Assembly (NCBI GenBank): GCA_030068145.1
Contig: JAPJBO010000340.1
Location: 62,001 to 126,000, forward strand
Direction: 5' to 3'
Length of the DNA: 64,000 nt
From: Diplonema papillatum
Taxonomy: Eukaryota > Euglenozoa > Diplonemea > Diplonemida > Diplonemidae
Numbering within the stretch: the stretch's first letter is position 1; the number at the start of each line of letters is the position of its first letter. Both the position numbers and the translations under genes were made by a program. Below, in pieces: positions 43,725 through 55,735 of the stretch. The notes under the pieces are model-generated. The model ran no database searches, had not been told where the DNA came from, and was given only the letters and a program-made list of their open reading frames with translations.

Positions 43725-44850
43725 AGCCATACACACAGGTCAACACCAGCAACAACATCATCATGCTGGTGTTGTTGGTGTTGCAGTTGACTTCTCGTCG
43801 TTGCTCGTGTGAGCTGTCGAGCCCTCGGGGCTTGCCTAGGCGGCTCGTGGTTGACTTGGATGCCGCGGGGCCGGGGGAGGACGTGCTGCAGAAGCAGCAG
43901 CAGCCGCTGCTCGTCCCGATGCTGCCGCCGCCGCCGCCGCCGCGGATCCTGTCGCCGCGCGAGACGCCGCAATCGAGGGCCACGTCGGTGTCTCCGTACG
44001 CGCGCTCCCGCAGGGCTTCCGGGCAGAGGTTCCCTCTGCCGGTTGCTGCGACAATCACCGCATCGCCGAGCCCGAGATCCAGCAGGCGGAGGACGCTCCA
44101 AAACATCTACGAGCCTCGCCCGCCGACTCCTTAGAGCCGTACACACAGGTCAACACCAGCAACAACATCATCATGCTGGTGTTGTTGGTGTTGCAGTTGA
44201 CTTCTCGTCGTTGCTCGTGTGAGCTGTCGAGCCCTCGGGGCTTGCCGAGGCGGCTCGTGGTTGACTTGGATGCCGCGGGGCCGGGGGAGGACGTGCTGCA
44301 GAAGCAGCAGCAGCCGCTGCTCGTCCCGATGCTGCCGCCGCCGCCGCCGCCGCGGATCCTGTCGCCGCGCGAGACGCCGCAGTTGAGGGCCACGTCGCTG
44401 TCTCCGTACGCGCGCTCCCGCAGGGCTTCCGGGCAGAGGTTCCCTCTGCCGGTTGCTGCGACAATCACCGCATCGCCGAGCCCGAGATCCAGCAGGCGGA
44501 GGACGCTCCAAAACATCTACGAGCCTCGCCCGCCGACTCCTTAGAGCCGTACACACAGGTCAACACCAGCAACAACATCATCATGCTGGTGTTGTTGGTG
44601 TTGCAGTTGACTTCTCGTCGTTGACTAAGAAGTGACGTTGCTCGTGTTAGCTGTCGAGCCCTCGGGGCTTGCCTAGGCGGCTCGGGTTGACTTGGATGCC
44701 GCGGGGCCGGGGGAGGACGTGCTGCAGAAGCAGCAGCAGCCGCTGCTCATCCCGATACTGCCGCCGCTGGGCTTCCGAGGGCGGCAGACGACCCGCCGCC
44801 GCCGCCGCCGCCGCCGCCGCGGATCTTGTCGCCGCGCGACACGCCTTGTT
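43725..44850 (+). repeat. 410-bp tandem copies of the gene's 3' end
   Basis: The last ~350 nt of coding sequence plus ~60 nt downstream recur twice with period exactly 410 bp (stops at 43724, 44134, 44544), then a shorter fourth copy at about 44645-44830. Each full copy holds an open 123-codon frame beginning MLVLLVLQLTSRRCSCELSS, then the native tail sequence. The spacer contains a hairpin, ACACCAGCA...TGCTGGTGT. Confidence 0.95.
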
Positions 44851-45190
44851 GTGCTGTTGTTCACCTGTTCTCGTGATCCAAAAAAATGTGTGGGTCGGTT
44901 GCCCAGAAGACCCGAAGAGCTATCGGGAACTGATCGGCAAGTGAACGCTTGTTGCGTCTCTGTGGTGTGGCCGGAGGCTCCTCAGGGCCAACAAGGTCAA
45001 CAACATCGTGTTGTTGTTGTTGTTGTTGTTGTTGTTGTCGTCGTTGTTGTTGCTGTTCACACGTCTCGGCCGAGCTGGAACACGCACGCCTTGTTGTGCA
45101 TTGGTCACCTGTTCTCATGATACCAAATAATGTGTGGGTCGGTTGTCCAGAAGACCCGAGGAGATCTCGGAGGAACTGAAAAACCAGCGA
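44848..45190 (+). repeat. Direct duplication with (TTG)n tract
   Basis: CACGCCTTGTTGTGC, GTTCACCTGTTCTC and AATGTGTGGGTCGGTTG occur at about 44839-44960 and 45086-45205. Between them is a TTG triplet tract (about 45008-45055). Confidence 0.8.
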
Positions 45191-46104
45191 GAGAACGCTT
45201 GTTGCTGACGTGGTTAAACGCTCGCAGGCTCATGTCAGACACAGCGCGTCTTGAAACACGGACCAAGGAGTCTAACACGTGTGCGAGGCTTAGGGTGTCA
45301 AACCCACAAGCCGCACTGAAAGAGAGATGTGCCGATCCTTGAGGACGCAGCATAGCCCGATCCTGATTTACTGGAAAGAGGTTTGAGGTTTGAGTACACT
45401 TGTTAGGACCCGAAAGATGTGGCCGCCTGCCGGAGGACGATGTGGGTCGCCGCTGTCTCCTTCGGGTTGCTGTTCTGTCTGCAGACACTCAGGCTCCAGG
45501 CTGGCGATGTTGCTGTGCCCGAAACGTGAAGACGGCTGCGCTCTGGTGGTCCTGGCTGCGGCGCGCTACAAACACAAGCCACTCTGCCGAACCAGACACG
45601 CATCGCTGACTCGTCTACCGGCAACCGAAGTTCCATCGCTGATCATGGTTGCTCACCCAAGGACCGCTCTCCAAATCCCCCCATTCCACCCCCCTCAAAA
45701 AGTTGCTGTTTTGCTCCCCAATCCGTCTGACCCTTCTTCTCAAAACATGATCATTTGCCAAATTGCCACTTGAAACCACGTCCAGGATTTGGGCTCAGGG
45801 TAGTGTGGTCAACGAAAAACATTACGTCGTTCGGACGAACTGATACGGTCGCCCTCGTAAAGAAGGTGACGTGAACGTTCGTACCATAGAGCCGCGTCTC
45901 TTTTGTGCGCTCCTGTATCAAAAAAAGGATCACACGACAACGGATGCCTGCACACAGCACTCGGGATGATGCCATCAGGATACGATTAAGTTCGGCGTCG
46001 GGGTTATGGTGTGTCCCGCCAGAGATGAGAGAGAGACTAGCACTGAGATTTCGTCGCGAGGTGACCCCTCGCCCGCTAAAATACCCTCTTTCAGGCCCTC
46101 ACCC
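45191..46104. other. Unassigned region with family I repeat and Cys/His motif
   Basis: CSVCRHSGSRLA is encoded near 45475 (see 12971). Family I copy at about 45740-45815. No gene recognised. Confidence 0.4.
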
Positions 46105-46300
46105 CCTCGTCATTTCTTTTTGAGTACTAACAATCTTGTGGGTTGCCCTTCAATGTATTGTGCAGGCTAGAAAGACGTAGGAAGCGTGTTTTGGTGGTTG
46201 ATCAGAATTCCTTACCTGAATATACACAGGGTAAATACAAGTGGGAAAACGATCAACCGGCACGCACAAACAAAACGAAGCGCCTGTCTTTTTCGCGTCA
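46105..46300 (+). repeat. Family K repeat
   Basis: GAGTACTAACAATCTTGTGG, then CCCTTCAATGTATTGTGCAG and GGTGGTTGATCAGAATTCC; inverted relative to the copy at 1129, and sharing its core with the tail array at 62.4-63.4 kb. Confidence 0.6.
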
Positions 46301-46805
46301 AAGTTCCTTTTCTGGCCCTCGGCTCCCTTTGAAAAAAAGGTTGAGCTTCGGGCAAGAGCGGGAGCTTCGCGGCGCGGAGAAGAATGGAGATGGAGGTGTT
46401 GCGCTCAGGAGCACAGGGCATCAAGAGGTGGGCGCGTCGTTGCCAGGGGACTCGCTCGCTGCTCTCTCCTGTTGCCAGAACGGGGGAGAACCTGTCAGAA
46501 GCAGCAAACCATCCCCTGGGTGGACTGTTGCTGCCGTGTGTCTGGGTGAGTTTACTCCCTTTTTCACGAAAGGGTGGAGTAAACTGTTGAGTAACATCAA
46601 CGTCAGCACGTGCGCGTTCTGGACAGCCTTCGCTGCCTCACCACAGCGCGTTCTGGTGACAGTCTTCATCATAGAGCAGACCAGGGGATTAGCTTCTATA
46701 TCCACATTTGGACTGTCAGTCCAAATTTGGAAAAGCCTTTTGCGGCCCAAATTTGGAAAAAGGCCGGAGACCAAGCTAATGCCCTGGAGCAGACACTGGT
46801 CGTTA
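46301..46805. other. No gene recognised
   Basis: A + frame of 274 codons (46143-46967) spans family K and family C repeats, so it is not a gene. CCAAATTTGG is repeated near 46720-46760. Confidence 0.45.
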
Positions 46806-47047
46806 AAAAATACTCGACGTTGCTGCTTTGACTCCGATTTTGTTCTTCGCTTACACCACCGCGTGTTGCTTTCTCACTCGGGACTTTTGACCTGCTGTGT
46901 TTGTGTGATTTGTCGTGTTGGGGTAGACCCGCATGACCTCACGTCCGTTCAACACGTGGTTCGGTAGTTACAGCACTTGGGATCTCTTCGGTTCTTTGTC
47001 TGGCAGTTATTGTCGAGCATTTCCTTCCAAGCTGGCGCTTATGTAAA
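46806..47047 (-). mobile_element. Family C element, internally shortened
   Basis: Both arms present (ATACTCGACGTTGCTGC and GTCGAGCATTTCC); part of the interior next to the first arm is missing. Confidence 0.7.
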
Positions 47048-47316
47048 AAAAAAAGAAAATGTCCACCCTCTCGAAGTACTCCCGGGCGTAGCGCCAGGGT
47101 TTTATAGGCATCTTGTTGGATTAGCTCTACCTGTACGATGCAAGGAATTGGTGCTCGAAAGGGCAAAAGTGTGCACCATGTGATTCCAGGGTTGTCCCCC
47201 GCTGGAAGGATAAAGTGAGCTGGCATGGATACACCGGTTCGTTTTGTTTTCAGCTCAAAGCATGGACGCGCACAGCTTTTTCTCAGTGTCGCTGTCAGGT
47301 ATCCACGGGGATTAAA

Positions 47317-49995
47317 GCCCCCCCCCCCTCGTACTATTTACACGACGCACTTGTCATGCACAATCACTTGTGACACACAAACACAAGTGATTGCTTGTTA
47401 TATAACAAGTGATTGCTTGTTATAACAAGTGTTTGGTTGCAATTTCATAAGGAACCTGGGGTTTGCACCTATCTACGAGAGAAAATCAGTGATCTGCAAG
47501 ACACAAGGCTCGGGGAGTTTCGGGGAAATTCGGGGAGTTTCGGGGTATTTCCTTTGTGACGACCACTTTCCCTGCAGCCGGCCATGGCGGGGAGGGGGCT
47601 ACGCTATTATGGCCCTACCTTGCGCAGAGCGGTCCCGTGTTCGGTTATGCCCCGAAGACGAAGATAGAGGCTGAGAAGGAAGGACAGACTGGGAGGTACA
47701 GGTTGACACGTTTTGACACAGGTAGCTACAGGATCCGCTGCGGTAAGGACGTTCCACCAGAGGTCGTGCGGGTACAGAGACGATGCTCGTGCTCGAGTCG
47801 CAGTTGGGGACGAACAGGCACGCCTTCAATGACGAGGTCTGGGAGATGGACGTATTTTCCACGTATGGGGAGGAAAGGATCGGACGTGCTGGTGGGACGC
47901 CTTCGAAGACGGCACCACCGGCAAGAAAGGGCAGAAGAGGGTAAATTTAGTGGGCGGCGGAGACCCAGTGCATGGAGGTGGCGTGCCCAGGCCACCACCA
48001 AGGACGAGAGAGTGCGCACGAGACATCACAGCTTGAATACCAAGCGCTTGCCCCTACTTCTGGACACCGAAGGGGAAGCTCGTCTTTACCCCTTGGATCT
48101 GCTTGAACCGAGCACGGCGATCGTCAGAGAGGCCGGGCACGGTGTCCAGTGAAAACGGCTCGAATTGCCTCGGCGAATTGCTCTTCCGGCTCTCCCCAAG
48201 AAGAAGACCCCTCCGCTTTAACGATGGACTGCTCCCAGTCGCAAACAGGGTTTCTGGATGGAACACCCGCACTGCGTTGCTCAGTTCCGCCCGCTCTCGG
48301 CTACGCAGTTTTTCAGCCCATCTCTCGAATTTGTGCGGTGGTGCTGGCCTGCTGCAGCTGCTCACGATGGCCACCATTCTTCGGCTTTTCTCTGTGCCGC
48401 TTTGCTGGCTGACATCCGGACTCTTGCAGTACTCTGACTGCACGCAGTCAATTTTAGGTGCAGTTCTGGTGTAATCTTGCGGATTTTGGTTACCCCTGGT
48501 ACCGAAAACCTGTGCATGCTACCATTACACTACCGTTACGCTACCGGTACGCACCCGGGACCAGCTTGATTGAAAAGGCATAGGATGGTTTTCAACAATA
48601 TTCTGAGTCCAGTGTCCCAGTCTTGTGATCCGAGGGTGTGTTCTGGGGTCGTAACCACCCTGGATGTCGTTCTCTGTGTGCTCCCACAAGTCGACAAGGG
48701 AAATCTTCTTGCTAGAACATGACAGCTTTCTTGGGTGCACCACCCTGAGTGTACGGACCTTTTCTGGAGCATCTGAATGGGATATTATGGTCCCCTGAGT
48801 GCTTTTCTGCCCGCCAGATGTTGTGTGCTGCCAGTGGTAAATTTCTGGCAGTCTCGGGCTTCAGGAAGGCGTAACGGTAACAGTCAATCTCGAGATCGCT
48901 CCGTCAAATAGGCACAGCCCCCTGATTTTGTTAACGTTCGTCAACAGGCCGACAACCCTCCTTTTTTGGCTTTGGTGCATCAAATACGCAGTTCCGCAGC
49001 TTTTTGGCCGTAAATTCGGTGTCATGCCACAGTGGAGGTGATGCGTAATACCTGGAGTACGGTCACCGCCTTGGGCGATATTTTTGTTTGTGCGATTTAA
49101 CCTGTATGTGGTTTGGTTAAACCGCTGCCAACGTTCTTTTTAGCTGTAACAAATACTCAACCCCCCGCCATACTCATGCCTCTACGGTCAACCGGCGACT
49201 TTAAAATACCGACCTTCTAATCCACAAATAACGCTAAATACTGTCTCCAGGGAAGCAGAAATTGGTTATCGCAAAAAACACGAAATCACGCTCGTTTGGC
49301 TGGGCCGTGGTGGTACCCCGGCCCGGGGGTTTTCACACGACAAGAAACTTCGACCCACAGAAAAACGCCGAATGAGCGGTTCGGGTGTGCAAATGCCAAG
49401 CGTGCTTCACTATTTAACCACTATTGAACCACCATAAAGAACCGAGAGAATCGGGGCTCGGCGTCATTTAGAGTGAGGTCTCACTCTAAGCGATGTTGAA
49501 TGCTCTACTCTTTACTGACACTGAAGTCGCTAAAGGTTACTGGGTTTCCGCCGAAATCTTCCGTTTTTCTAATTCTTCTAAGTGACACTGAAACCGCATT
49601 TTTCAGTCACAGTGGACAAAAGTGCATGAGTGTCCGCATTAGAGTGAGCCTCACTCTACGTGCCCCAACTGTCTATGGGCTCAGAAGGACTAAACACACA
49701 CTGTTCGCAGCAGCTCTCGCATTGCTGATGCAGTAGAGGTGGCGAATCAGTGATGATGGACCTGGACGCGCTCTCTGTGCTGGATCTGCATGCTGATACC
49801 TGTCCTTCACCTGCATCAAAGAGAAAACGGGGAAGGGACGAGCGTGAACTCTTAGCCGGAATTAAAACTTAAAAGTCGTTGCAGCTGGGGGCACCACTTA
49901 AAACTTTTAAAAAACAACACTCGTACTATTTACCTAAATAGTACGACTGCCTAAATAGTACGACTGCCTAAATAGTACGAGGGGGGGGGGGCTTT
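47317..49995. mobile_element. Putative 2.7-kb DNA transposon with C/G-run inverted termini
   Basis: The left end reads TTAAAG, a C run, then CTCGTACTATTTA; the right end reads TAAATAGTACGAG, a G run, then CTTTAC. The right arm repeats TAAATAGTACGACTGCC twice. The interior has protein-like but discontinuous minus-strand segments (VHPRKLSCSSKKISLVDLWE near 48670-48740; KYVHLPDLVIEGVPVRPQLR near 47800-47860; RARFKQIQGVKTSFPFGVQK near 48055-48115), consistent with a decayed transposase. I cannot assign a superfamily; the near-TTAA flanks are only weakly piggyBac-like. Confidence 0.4.
49466..49660. mobile_element. Small nested element with palindromic ends
   Basis: TTAGAGTGAGGTCTCACTCTAA at the left and TTAGAGTGAGCCTCACTCTA at the right are each palindromic and match one another. 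It lies inside the 47.3-50.0 kb element. Confidence 0.5.
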
Positions 49996-50542
49996 ACTTC
50001 TAATCTGCATGACGTGTGGACAAGTCTGGCGCCGCCACCCGTGGCAAATCCAGCATCAATATACACCGTAGGTGCTGCTGCTGTTAAAAGGCGCAGTTGC
50101 ACCGAGCAGGTTGCAAAGCGACGCCTACCGTATAATATAGTCTTGCCCGGCGGTTGTTCGTAGCTCGTCACTGCCAGGACCAACGTGCTACCAGAGCACA
50201 GACGAATCCGTCGGGCGAGGAGGAGGCCCCTACAACTGTGTCTGACGTTAGAGGGGGGAAAAATGTGAAACCGGTTTTTTTTTTGTCGAGAGGCTTTTCA
50301 TGTTATTCGGCGGATACTTTCAGATATACACTCCAGTCCGTAATTAATCAAGTAATATCTTGTGGAATTGTATTTTGTAAAAAGTTATTTCGTGAAGGAA
50401 TTAATTGTTTTTCAGACGGGAGCTTCTGGGATTTGTTTATTTAATTTTGCAGTCCTGCTAGCGCAAAGAGATCGGGGGTACGGGCCCTGTAAATCATGAA
50501 GCTGCATTTTGTGAAAATTCTGTTTCATGAAGGAATTCATTA
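49996..50542. other. No gene recognised
   Basis: AT-rich second half with GAAGGAATTMATT-TTTTT repeated (about 50394 and 50530). No element boundary is clear. Confidence 0.4.
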
Positions 50543-50765
50543 TTTTTTTGTATAAGTACCTGCTTTGTAGGAAATTCTTGAGGAGACTGCCAGTTGCGAT
50601 AGATCAACGGAGGTAACTGTGCTGTAGCCCACACGAAACACAGGTGAATCTGGGTTTAATCGCGGGCGTAAGCGTTCAATAAAAACGACCCACTTTGTAG
50701 TTGTATTGTTTTCTCCCCCTCTAGCCTCCTTCGAAATGAGCACAAGGCAGTCCCTCAAGTATTTT
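50543..50765 (+). mobile_element. Family A element
   Basis: GTATAAGTACCTGCTTTGTA to CCCTCAAGTATTTT, with both arms. It lies about 25 bp before hAT copy 2. Confidence 0.72.
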
Positions 50766-50791
50766 CACGGATTTGGAGGTCTTCACGAATT

Positions 50792-51255
50792 CAGCCTACT
50801 AGCTTGGGGGGGGGTCAGCTGGTCGCCAGACCAGAGTTGGTCTGGAAACTGGTCTGGGTCAAAAAAAATAAAAAATCTGCAGCTATTATTATTTTCCCGG
50901 AGGAATCGGCTACCCACAGTGTACTACACACTGTGTACTACAGTGTGTACAGGGTACCACAGTGTACTACCACCGTGCACCACGGGGTACCACAGTGTGC
51001 TACCACGGGGTACCACAGTGTACTACCACCGTGTTCAACCACCGGGTGCATTGGAAGACGTCATGCTGGGGCTGCTGAAGTCATCGAACCTTTCGACGGC
51101 ATTTCCAGAGACAAACAAGCTGTTTGTCATTGCTGTTGTCCTGCCAATGGGGACAGCATCGGTCGAGCGTGTCTTTTCAAACATGAAAAGGGGGAGAGGA
51201 TTATTACTATCGCGAAATTTTTCCCGCAAATTTGGCAGAGAGGTGGGTAGGTCCC

Positions 51256-51292
<37 letters not shown>

Positions 51293-51840
51293 ATTTTCGT
51301 GGGAAGAAAGTCCGCTATAGTAAAAATCCTCTCCCCCAAAGGGTGTTGACAAAAGCCAGGAAGAGGCTTCACGAGCAGACGCTGACCGACGTGCTAATGC
51401 TCGGGCTCAATGGCCCGTATGAACGTGGCAGCGGCATCCCGAGGAGCGCTATGGCGTCCCTCAATGCGTGGATTGCGAGCCCAAGAACACTGAACGCTCG
51501 CCACGTTCGCCACGTGGCCGGAGTATGAAGCGTGCGTCGACAAAGTGGGGGTCATGCGCAAAAATATGATGACTAGCCCAAGGCTGCTGCAATCGGCCCT
51601 ATACTGACGCTGTTGTTGGCCCATTGCACTCGTCCCTTTGTTTCCCGTAGCAGGCGTATGGCTTTCTTCGTCCTTTGTCCACCATCCCACCGCTATCCGG
51701 TACGACTTCGCTCTGCAGGCATTCGTTGCCGAACGGGGGTGGCTGCCCTCCTGCAACACCCCCTGTCCACAAAGTTTGGATACAGACCAGTTTACCAGTT
51801 CTGGGCTCGGGGGTCGAAGTCAGAGCTAGTATGCTGCACG
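50792..51840 (+). mobile_element. hAT-like transposon remnant, copy 2, with insertion
   Basis: Same unit as 1626-2490, very similar throughout. Encodes the same dimerisation segment (FAKHE-free: LLKSSNLSTAFPETNKLF, then TASVERVFSNMKR), but the coding path is split by a small inverted-repeat element just after NMKR. The DNA identity outside that insertion and a shared end point indicate recent duplication or transposition of a truncated unit. Confidence 0.75.
51191..51337. mobile_element. MITE-like insertion inside hAT copy 2
   Basis: Left terminus GGGAGAGGATTATTACTATC, right terminus the inverse of GGGAGAGGATTTTTACTATA, with a long C run (about 40) inside. The intact sequence AAAAGGGTGTTGAC in copy 1 shows the empty site; AAAGG(G) is repeated on both sides, a likely target duplication of 5-6 bp. 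Confidence 0.75.
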
Positions 51841-52814
51841 AATTAGAAATTGAAGAAAAACAAGAAAGCCGACGGAAGATACGTCCTCCCAAAACCCTCG
51901 CACCGCAGGCGCCAAAAACCTCATGAACGATCGCACGAGCAGCTACAAAACCGATGGGCAGAATTGTGTGATTGGCCACCGGCCGAAGCGCCCCCCCATG
52001 CAGGGCATTAGCTTCCCATTCCAAATTCTGTCAGCTGACGGAATCTGGAAATCCGGGCGGCTCAAAAAAATAAAAATAAAGTGCAAAAAACGACCTTCGA
52101 TGAAAAAAGTCGTGGGGGTCCGGTGGAGGCGTGGGTTAGGCCGCTGTGCCAGGAAGCTGGCTGGCCGTCAAGGGCTGGGCTGGCGGTCAGGGGCTGGGCA
52201 TCGCCGGGCATGGTGGCTGGCTAGCAGAAGTTTGGGGCTGTCGCGGGGCTGAGCCGAGTGAGAACGTCGAGGCTCAGAAGCAGCCCAGATTCTTTCTGAG
52301 TCGACGCAAGTGCCTCATTCCGTGTCTGCATCCTACTCATACGAATGATTTACCAGCACGCAGTATCTTAGTAGTGGATGAATTGGAAATGTATTGTTGC
52401 CTTCTGGAATGTGCACCTGAAGGAGCGGGGCGGGTCACACAGGTGGGCGCCAAGATGTTGGTCAACATGTTTAACGCGACAAACGGACTGAGAAGTGCAA
52501 CCCTTTCTTCACCTGAATGTACCGTTCGCCGAGGGGGGAGCCCCCCGGACCCCCCACTTTGGGAGATTCATGCCACCTAAACAAAAGCTTCTCGGTCTCA
52601 GACCGGAAAAAGAAAATTGGCCATTGGGATGGGATTTGGAAAATTGAGGCAAAATGAAGCTAATACCCTGCCCCCATGGAATCCCCCCCCAAAAAAAAAA
52701 CGATCCCAAAGAGCCATTTCGCCCAACTCAATCTTTCAAGGTAAACTCTCTGCTCCCGCGTTTTGTCCCTTGGCCATCTGGCATTGCATTACTCGTGTAC
52801 CCCGGGCCCAAAAT
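51841..52814. other. Unassigned region
   Basis: Contains GGGCTGGGC/GGCTGG imperfect repeats (52140-52250) and short A and C runs. No gene recognised. Confidence 0.4.
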
Positions 52815-52925
52815 GTTTTTACCAGATGAAATGTTGGAGGAAATGAGAAGCTCGTCGCCGCAAACTCACTTGCGTCCTGAATCCAGCTTTACGTAAAAAA
52901 AAATTGATCAGGCACTGCGTTCAAC
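52815..52925 (+). repeat. Family D repeat
   Basis: Same as 39937-40055; the CGTGGCGTTTTC segment present there is absent here. Confidence 0.6.
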
Positions 52926-53086
52926 AAACAACGACGATATCTTCAAGGCCGACACGTGGGGGGGGGAGACAGTGCTACTTAGCTTTTCCCTAGTGAACCC
53001 ATGCGCACCGGTAGTTGTGTGTGCTTGACGTTTCCGGCCCAGGGGTTCTGGGCTCGGATCCCGCCAGGTGGTTTGTTTCTTTCTTA

Positions 53087-53252
53087 GCCACATGTAATGT
53101 GTGAGGAAACTGAACCGCCCTGTTTCTTTCTTATCCACATGTAAAGTGTGAGGAAACTGAACCGCCCAACTGATCATGTTCGGTCGCCAAATTGCCACCT
53201 GAAACCACGTCCCAGGATTTGAGTTCAGGGTGGTGCGGTCAACGGAAACCTT
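53087..53252 (+). repeat. Family I repeat with internal duplication
   Basis: CACATGTAA-GTGTGAGGAAACTGAACCGCCC occurs twice, then the CCACGTCCCAGGATTTG part. Confidence 0.6.
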
Positions 53253-53427
53253 CGTTTCTCATTCTACTTTCTTCCGGTGTATGCGTTTTATACACGCAAC
53301 AAAACGACGTCTCTTTCACAACTCAAGTCAAAAAATGCTCGTGCGTTTCGTTTTGTTCATCGAACACATTCAAGAATGTCGTGCAGAGATAGCAAAGACG
53401 GGGCGGGAGGTGTGTATGCAAGAGTTC

Positions 53428-53577
53428 GTAAAGGGGGGGGTCGAATAATAACACCTGTGTTATGATTCGATTCGTCGAATACTAAAAAGGTTCCGGGTAG
53501 CAGGGCCAAGTAGTGGTAGTGTTTTTGGACAACCAGACGTGTGTCAAATAACTGTTATTATTCGACACCCCCCTTTA
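53428..53577. mobile_element. 150-bp MITE-like element with G/C-run termini
   Basis: Left GTAAAG, a G run, TCGAATAATAACA; right the inverse, TGTTATTATTCGA, CACCCCCC, TTTAC. The arms are about 25 bp and nearly perfect. Confidence 0.75.
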
Positions 53578-53770
53578 CTTGTTCGGGAATACCATTGAGG
53601 ACCGGCCGTTTGCAGTAGATGTAATGCGCCTGCTGGTGGTTTACTCTGCAAGAACCGCTGTCGTAGATAGTGTCGTGGGGTTTCTGCCTTGGGATTTCTG
53701 ATGAGCGCGCTTCGTTCCAGAACATTTATTTTTACGCATTGCGTGCCCTGCTATTCCATGTGGTTGGAGG

Positions 53771-54052
53771 GTGCCACGGCTAGAGGAACTATTCGTTAAA
53801 AGCGTGCCACAAAGCCGTCGAGGCGGTTATCGAAAGAAGGCCGAAGACAGGCAGACATATTGTTTTGGTCGGAGTAAGCCAGTCCAAGAAGCTTTGACCC
53901 CGCGAAAGTGGTGGGGCGACTGGAAGCACGTGTGCACGGAGTGCTGTTTTCATTTTCCAAGCGAAGCTCGTAGCAAAGGCAAGACTACCCAGTCGCGCGT
54001 GTTGTGCGCGACTTCTTTCGCGTACTACTGCGGGACCGTGGTAGCCACTGTG
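53771..54052 (+). other. Open frame with Cys/His cluster, unassigned
   Basis: A + frame encodes PRKWWGDWKHVCTECCFHF followed ~15 residues later by LCATSFAYYC, and then runs into the 12-bp array. It looks protein-like (zinc-binding spacing), but no family is recognised and no clean end exists. Confidence 0.3.
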
Positions 54053-54054
54053 GA

Positions 54055-54995
54055 CCCACTATGGACCCTGTGGACCCTGTAGACCCTGTGGACCCTGTAG
54101 ACCCTGTGGACCCTGTAGACCCTGTGGACCCACTGTGAACCCACTATGGACCCTGTGGACCCTGTAGACCCTGTGGACCCTGTGGACCCTGTAGACCCTG
54201 TGAACCCACTGTGAACCCACTATGGACCCTGTGGACCCTGTGGACCCACTATGGACCCACTGTGGACCCACTGTGGACCCACTGTGGACCCACTGTGGAC
54301 CCACTATGGACCCACTGTGGACCCACTGTGGACCCACTGTGGACCCACTGTGGACCCACTGTGGACCCACTGTGGACCCACTGTGGACCCACTGTGAACC
54401 CACTATGGACCCTGTGGACCCTGTGGACCCACTGTGGACCCACTATGGACCCACTATGGACCCACTATGGACCCACTGTGAACCCACTGTGGTCCCACTA
54501 TGGACCCACTATGGACCCACTATGGACCCACTATGGACCCACTATGGACCCACTGTGGACCCACTATGGACCCACTATGGACCCACTATGGACCCACTAT
54601 GGACCCACTATGGACCCACTGTGGACCCACTGTGGACCCACTATGGACCCACTGTGGACCCACTGTGGACCCACTATGGACCCACTATGGACCCACTATG
54701 GACCCACTGTGGACCCACTGTGGACCCACTGTGCGGACCCTGTGGACCCTGTGGACCCACTGTGAACCCACTATGGACCCACTGTGGACCCACTGTGGAC
54801 CCACTGTGGACCCACTGTGGACCCACTGTGGTGGACCCACTGTGGTGGACCCACTGTGGTGGACCCACTGTGGTGGACCCACTGTGGTGGACCCACTGTG
54901 ACCTACTGTGCACCCACTATGGACCCACTGTGGACCCACTGTGCACCCACTGTGGACCCACTGTGGACCCACTGTGAACCCATTGTTGACCACTG
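54055..54995 (+). repeat. 12-bp minisatellite (GGACCCACTRTG), ~0.9 kb
   Basis: Begins with 9-bp GGACCCTGT units, moves to 12-bp GGACCCACTATG/GGACCCACTGTG units and includes a 15-bp GTGGTGGACCCACT variant near 54830-54900. Long frames on both strands (for example repeated WTHCGPTVDPL) are artefacts of the unit. Confidence 0.95.
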
Positions 54996-55735
54996 GGTGG
55001 AACCGCTGGGACCCCAGGCTTGTACCTACTGTGAAGAATGAGAGAAGGAAAAAGGTTTCCACATATGCAACATCTTCTTCTGAGAAGACTTGATGCTTGC
55101 ATCATGCATGTATCAATCATGCTTCTGCCTACACATTAAACTACCCCCATCCGCGCCCCTCAAAACCCTGTCATCAATACCTTGCTAACTTGCCACGCAC
55201 GCGAACCTTATGGCCCCTTTCTTCTCCTCTCCCTCCCTCCAACATTGAACCCAGATTTCCCTCCCAGTGGTGAGAGACCCGTATGTATACGCTACGCTGA
55301 GCGTACATCAGTACAACATTTAGGAACATAAGGCAATCCAAGGTTGTCCTGAGCATACACCAGTCGTAAATTTGTTGCATTAGTGTGATTGTCAGGCCTT
55401 CGACTACCCTGAGCAACGCGCTATGCACACTCCGTGTCTTCACAGCAGATGGAACGCGTCTGTTGCGCCGCCGCGGGGGCGGCCTACGAGTGGGCGTCGT
55501 TGTGGCCTCCCGGCCGGAGCCATCGTTGGATGACCCTTCGCTCGTTTCTTCGCGTTTGCGCCGGTTCGCGCGTCGTCCTGAGCATACACCAGTCAGAAGC
55601 CAATTGCCCCGTCGGCAATGCTCAGAAATAGCCAATCTTCTCTCCTGGGGAAGACGGAAGGGAACGGTGAATGGCTTGCAGAAATTGGTCACCGAGCATG
55701 TCAAAGCAAGCGAGATCAAAAAAAAAAAAAAAAAA
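54996..55735. other. Unassigned region with a 181-codon minus-strand frame
   Basis: The minus frame 55174-55719 includes LLRVVEGLTITLMQQIYDWC and an Arg/Pro-rich part; GTCCTGAGCATACACCAGTC occurs twice (55350, 55573). No start context, splice sites or homologue recognised, so it may be chance. Confidence 0.25.

Noticed and set aside
43763-44544. The two 123-codon frames as separate small genes
   Set aside because: They are duplicated 3' ends of the upstream gene; their apparent starts fall in duplicated non-coding spacer.
46143-46967. A 274-codon frame as a gene
   Set aside because: It runs through family K and family C repeats present elsewhere in other contexts.
54055-54995. Long frames on both strands of the GGACCCACT array
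   Set aside because: The 12-bp unit is a multiple of three and stop-free, so frames are open by construction.
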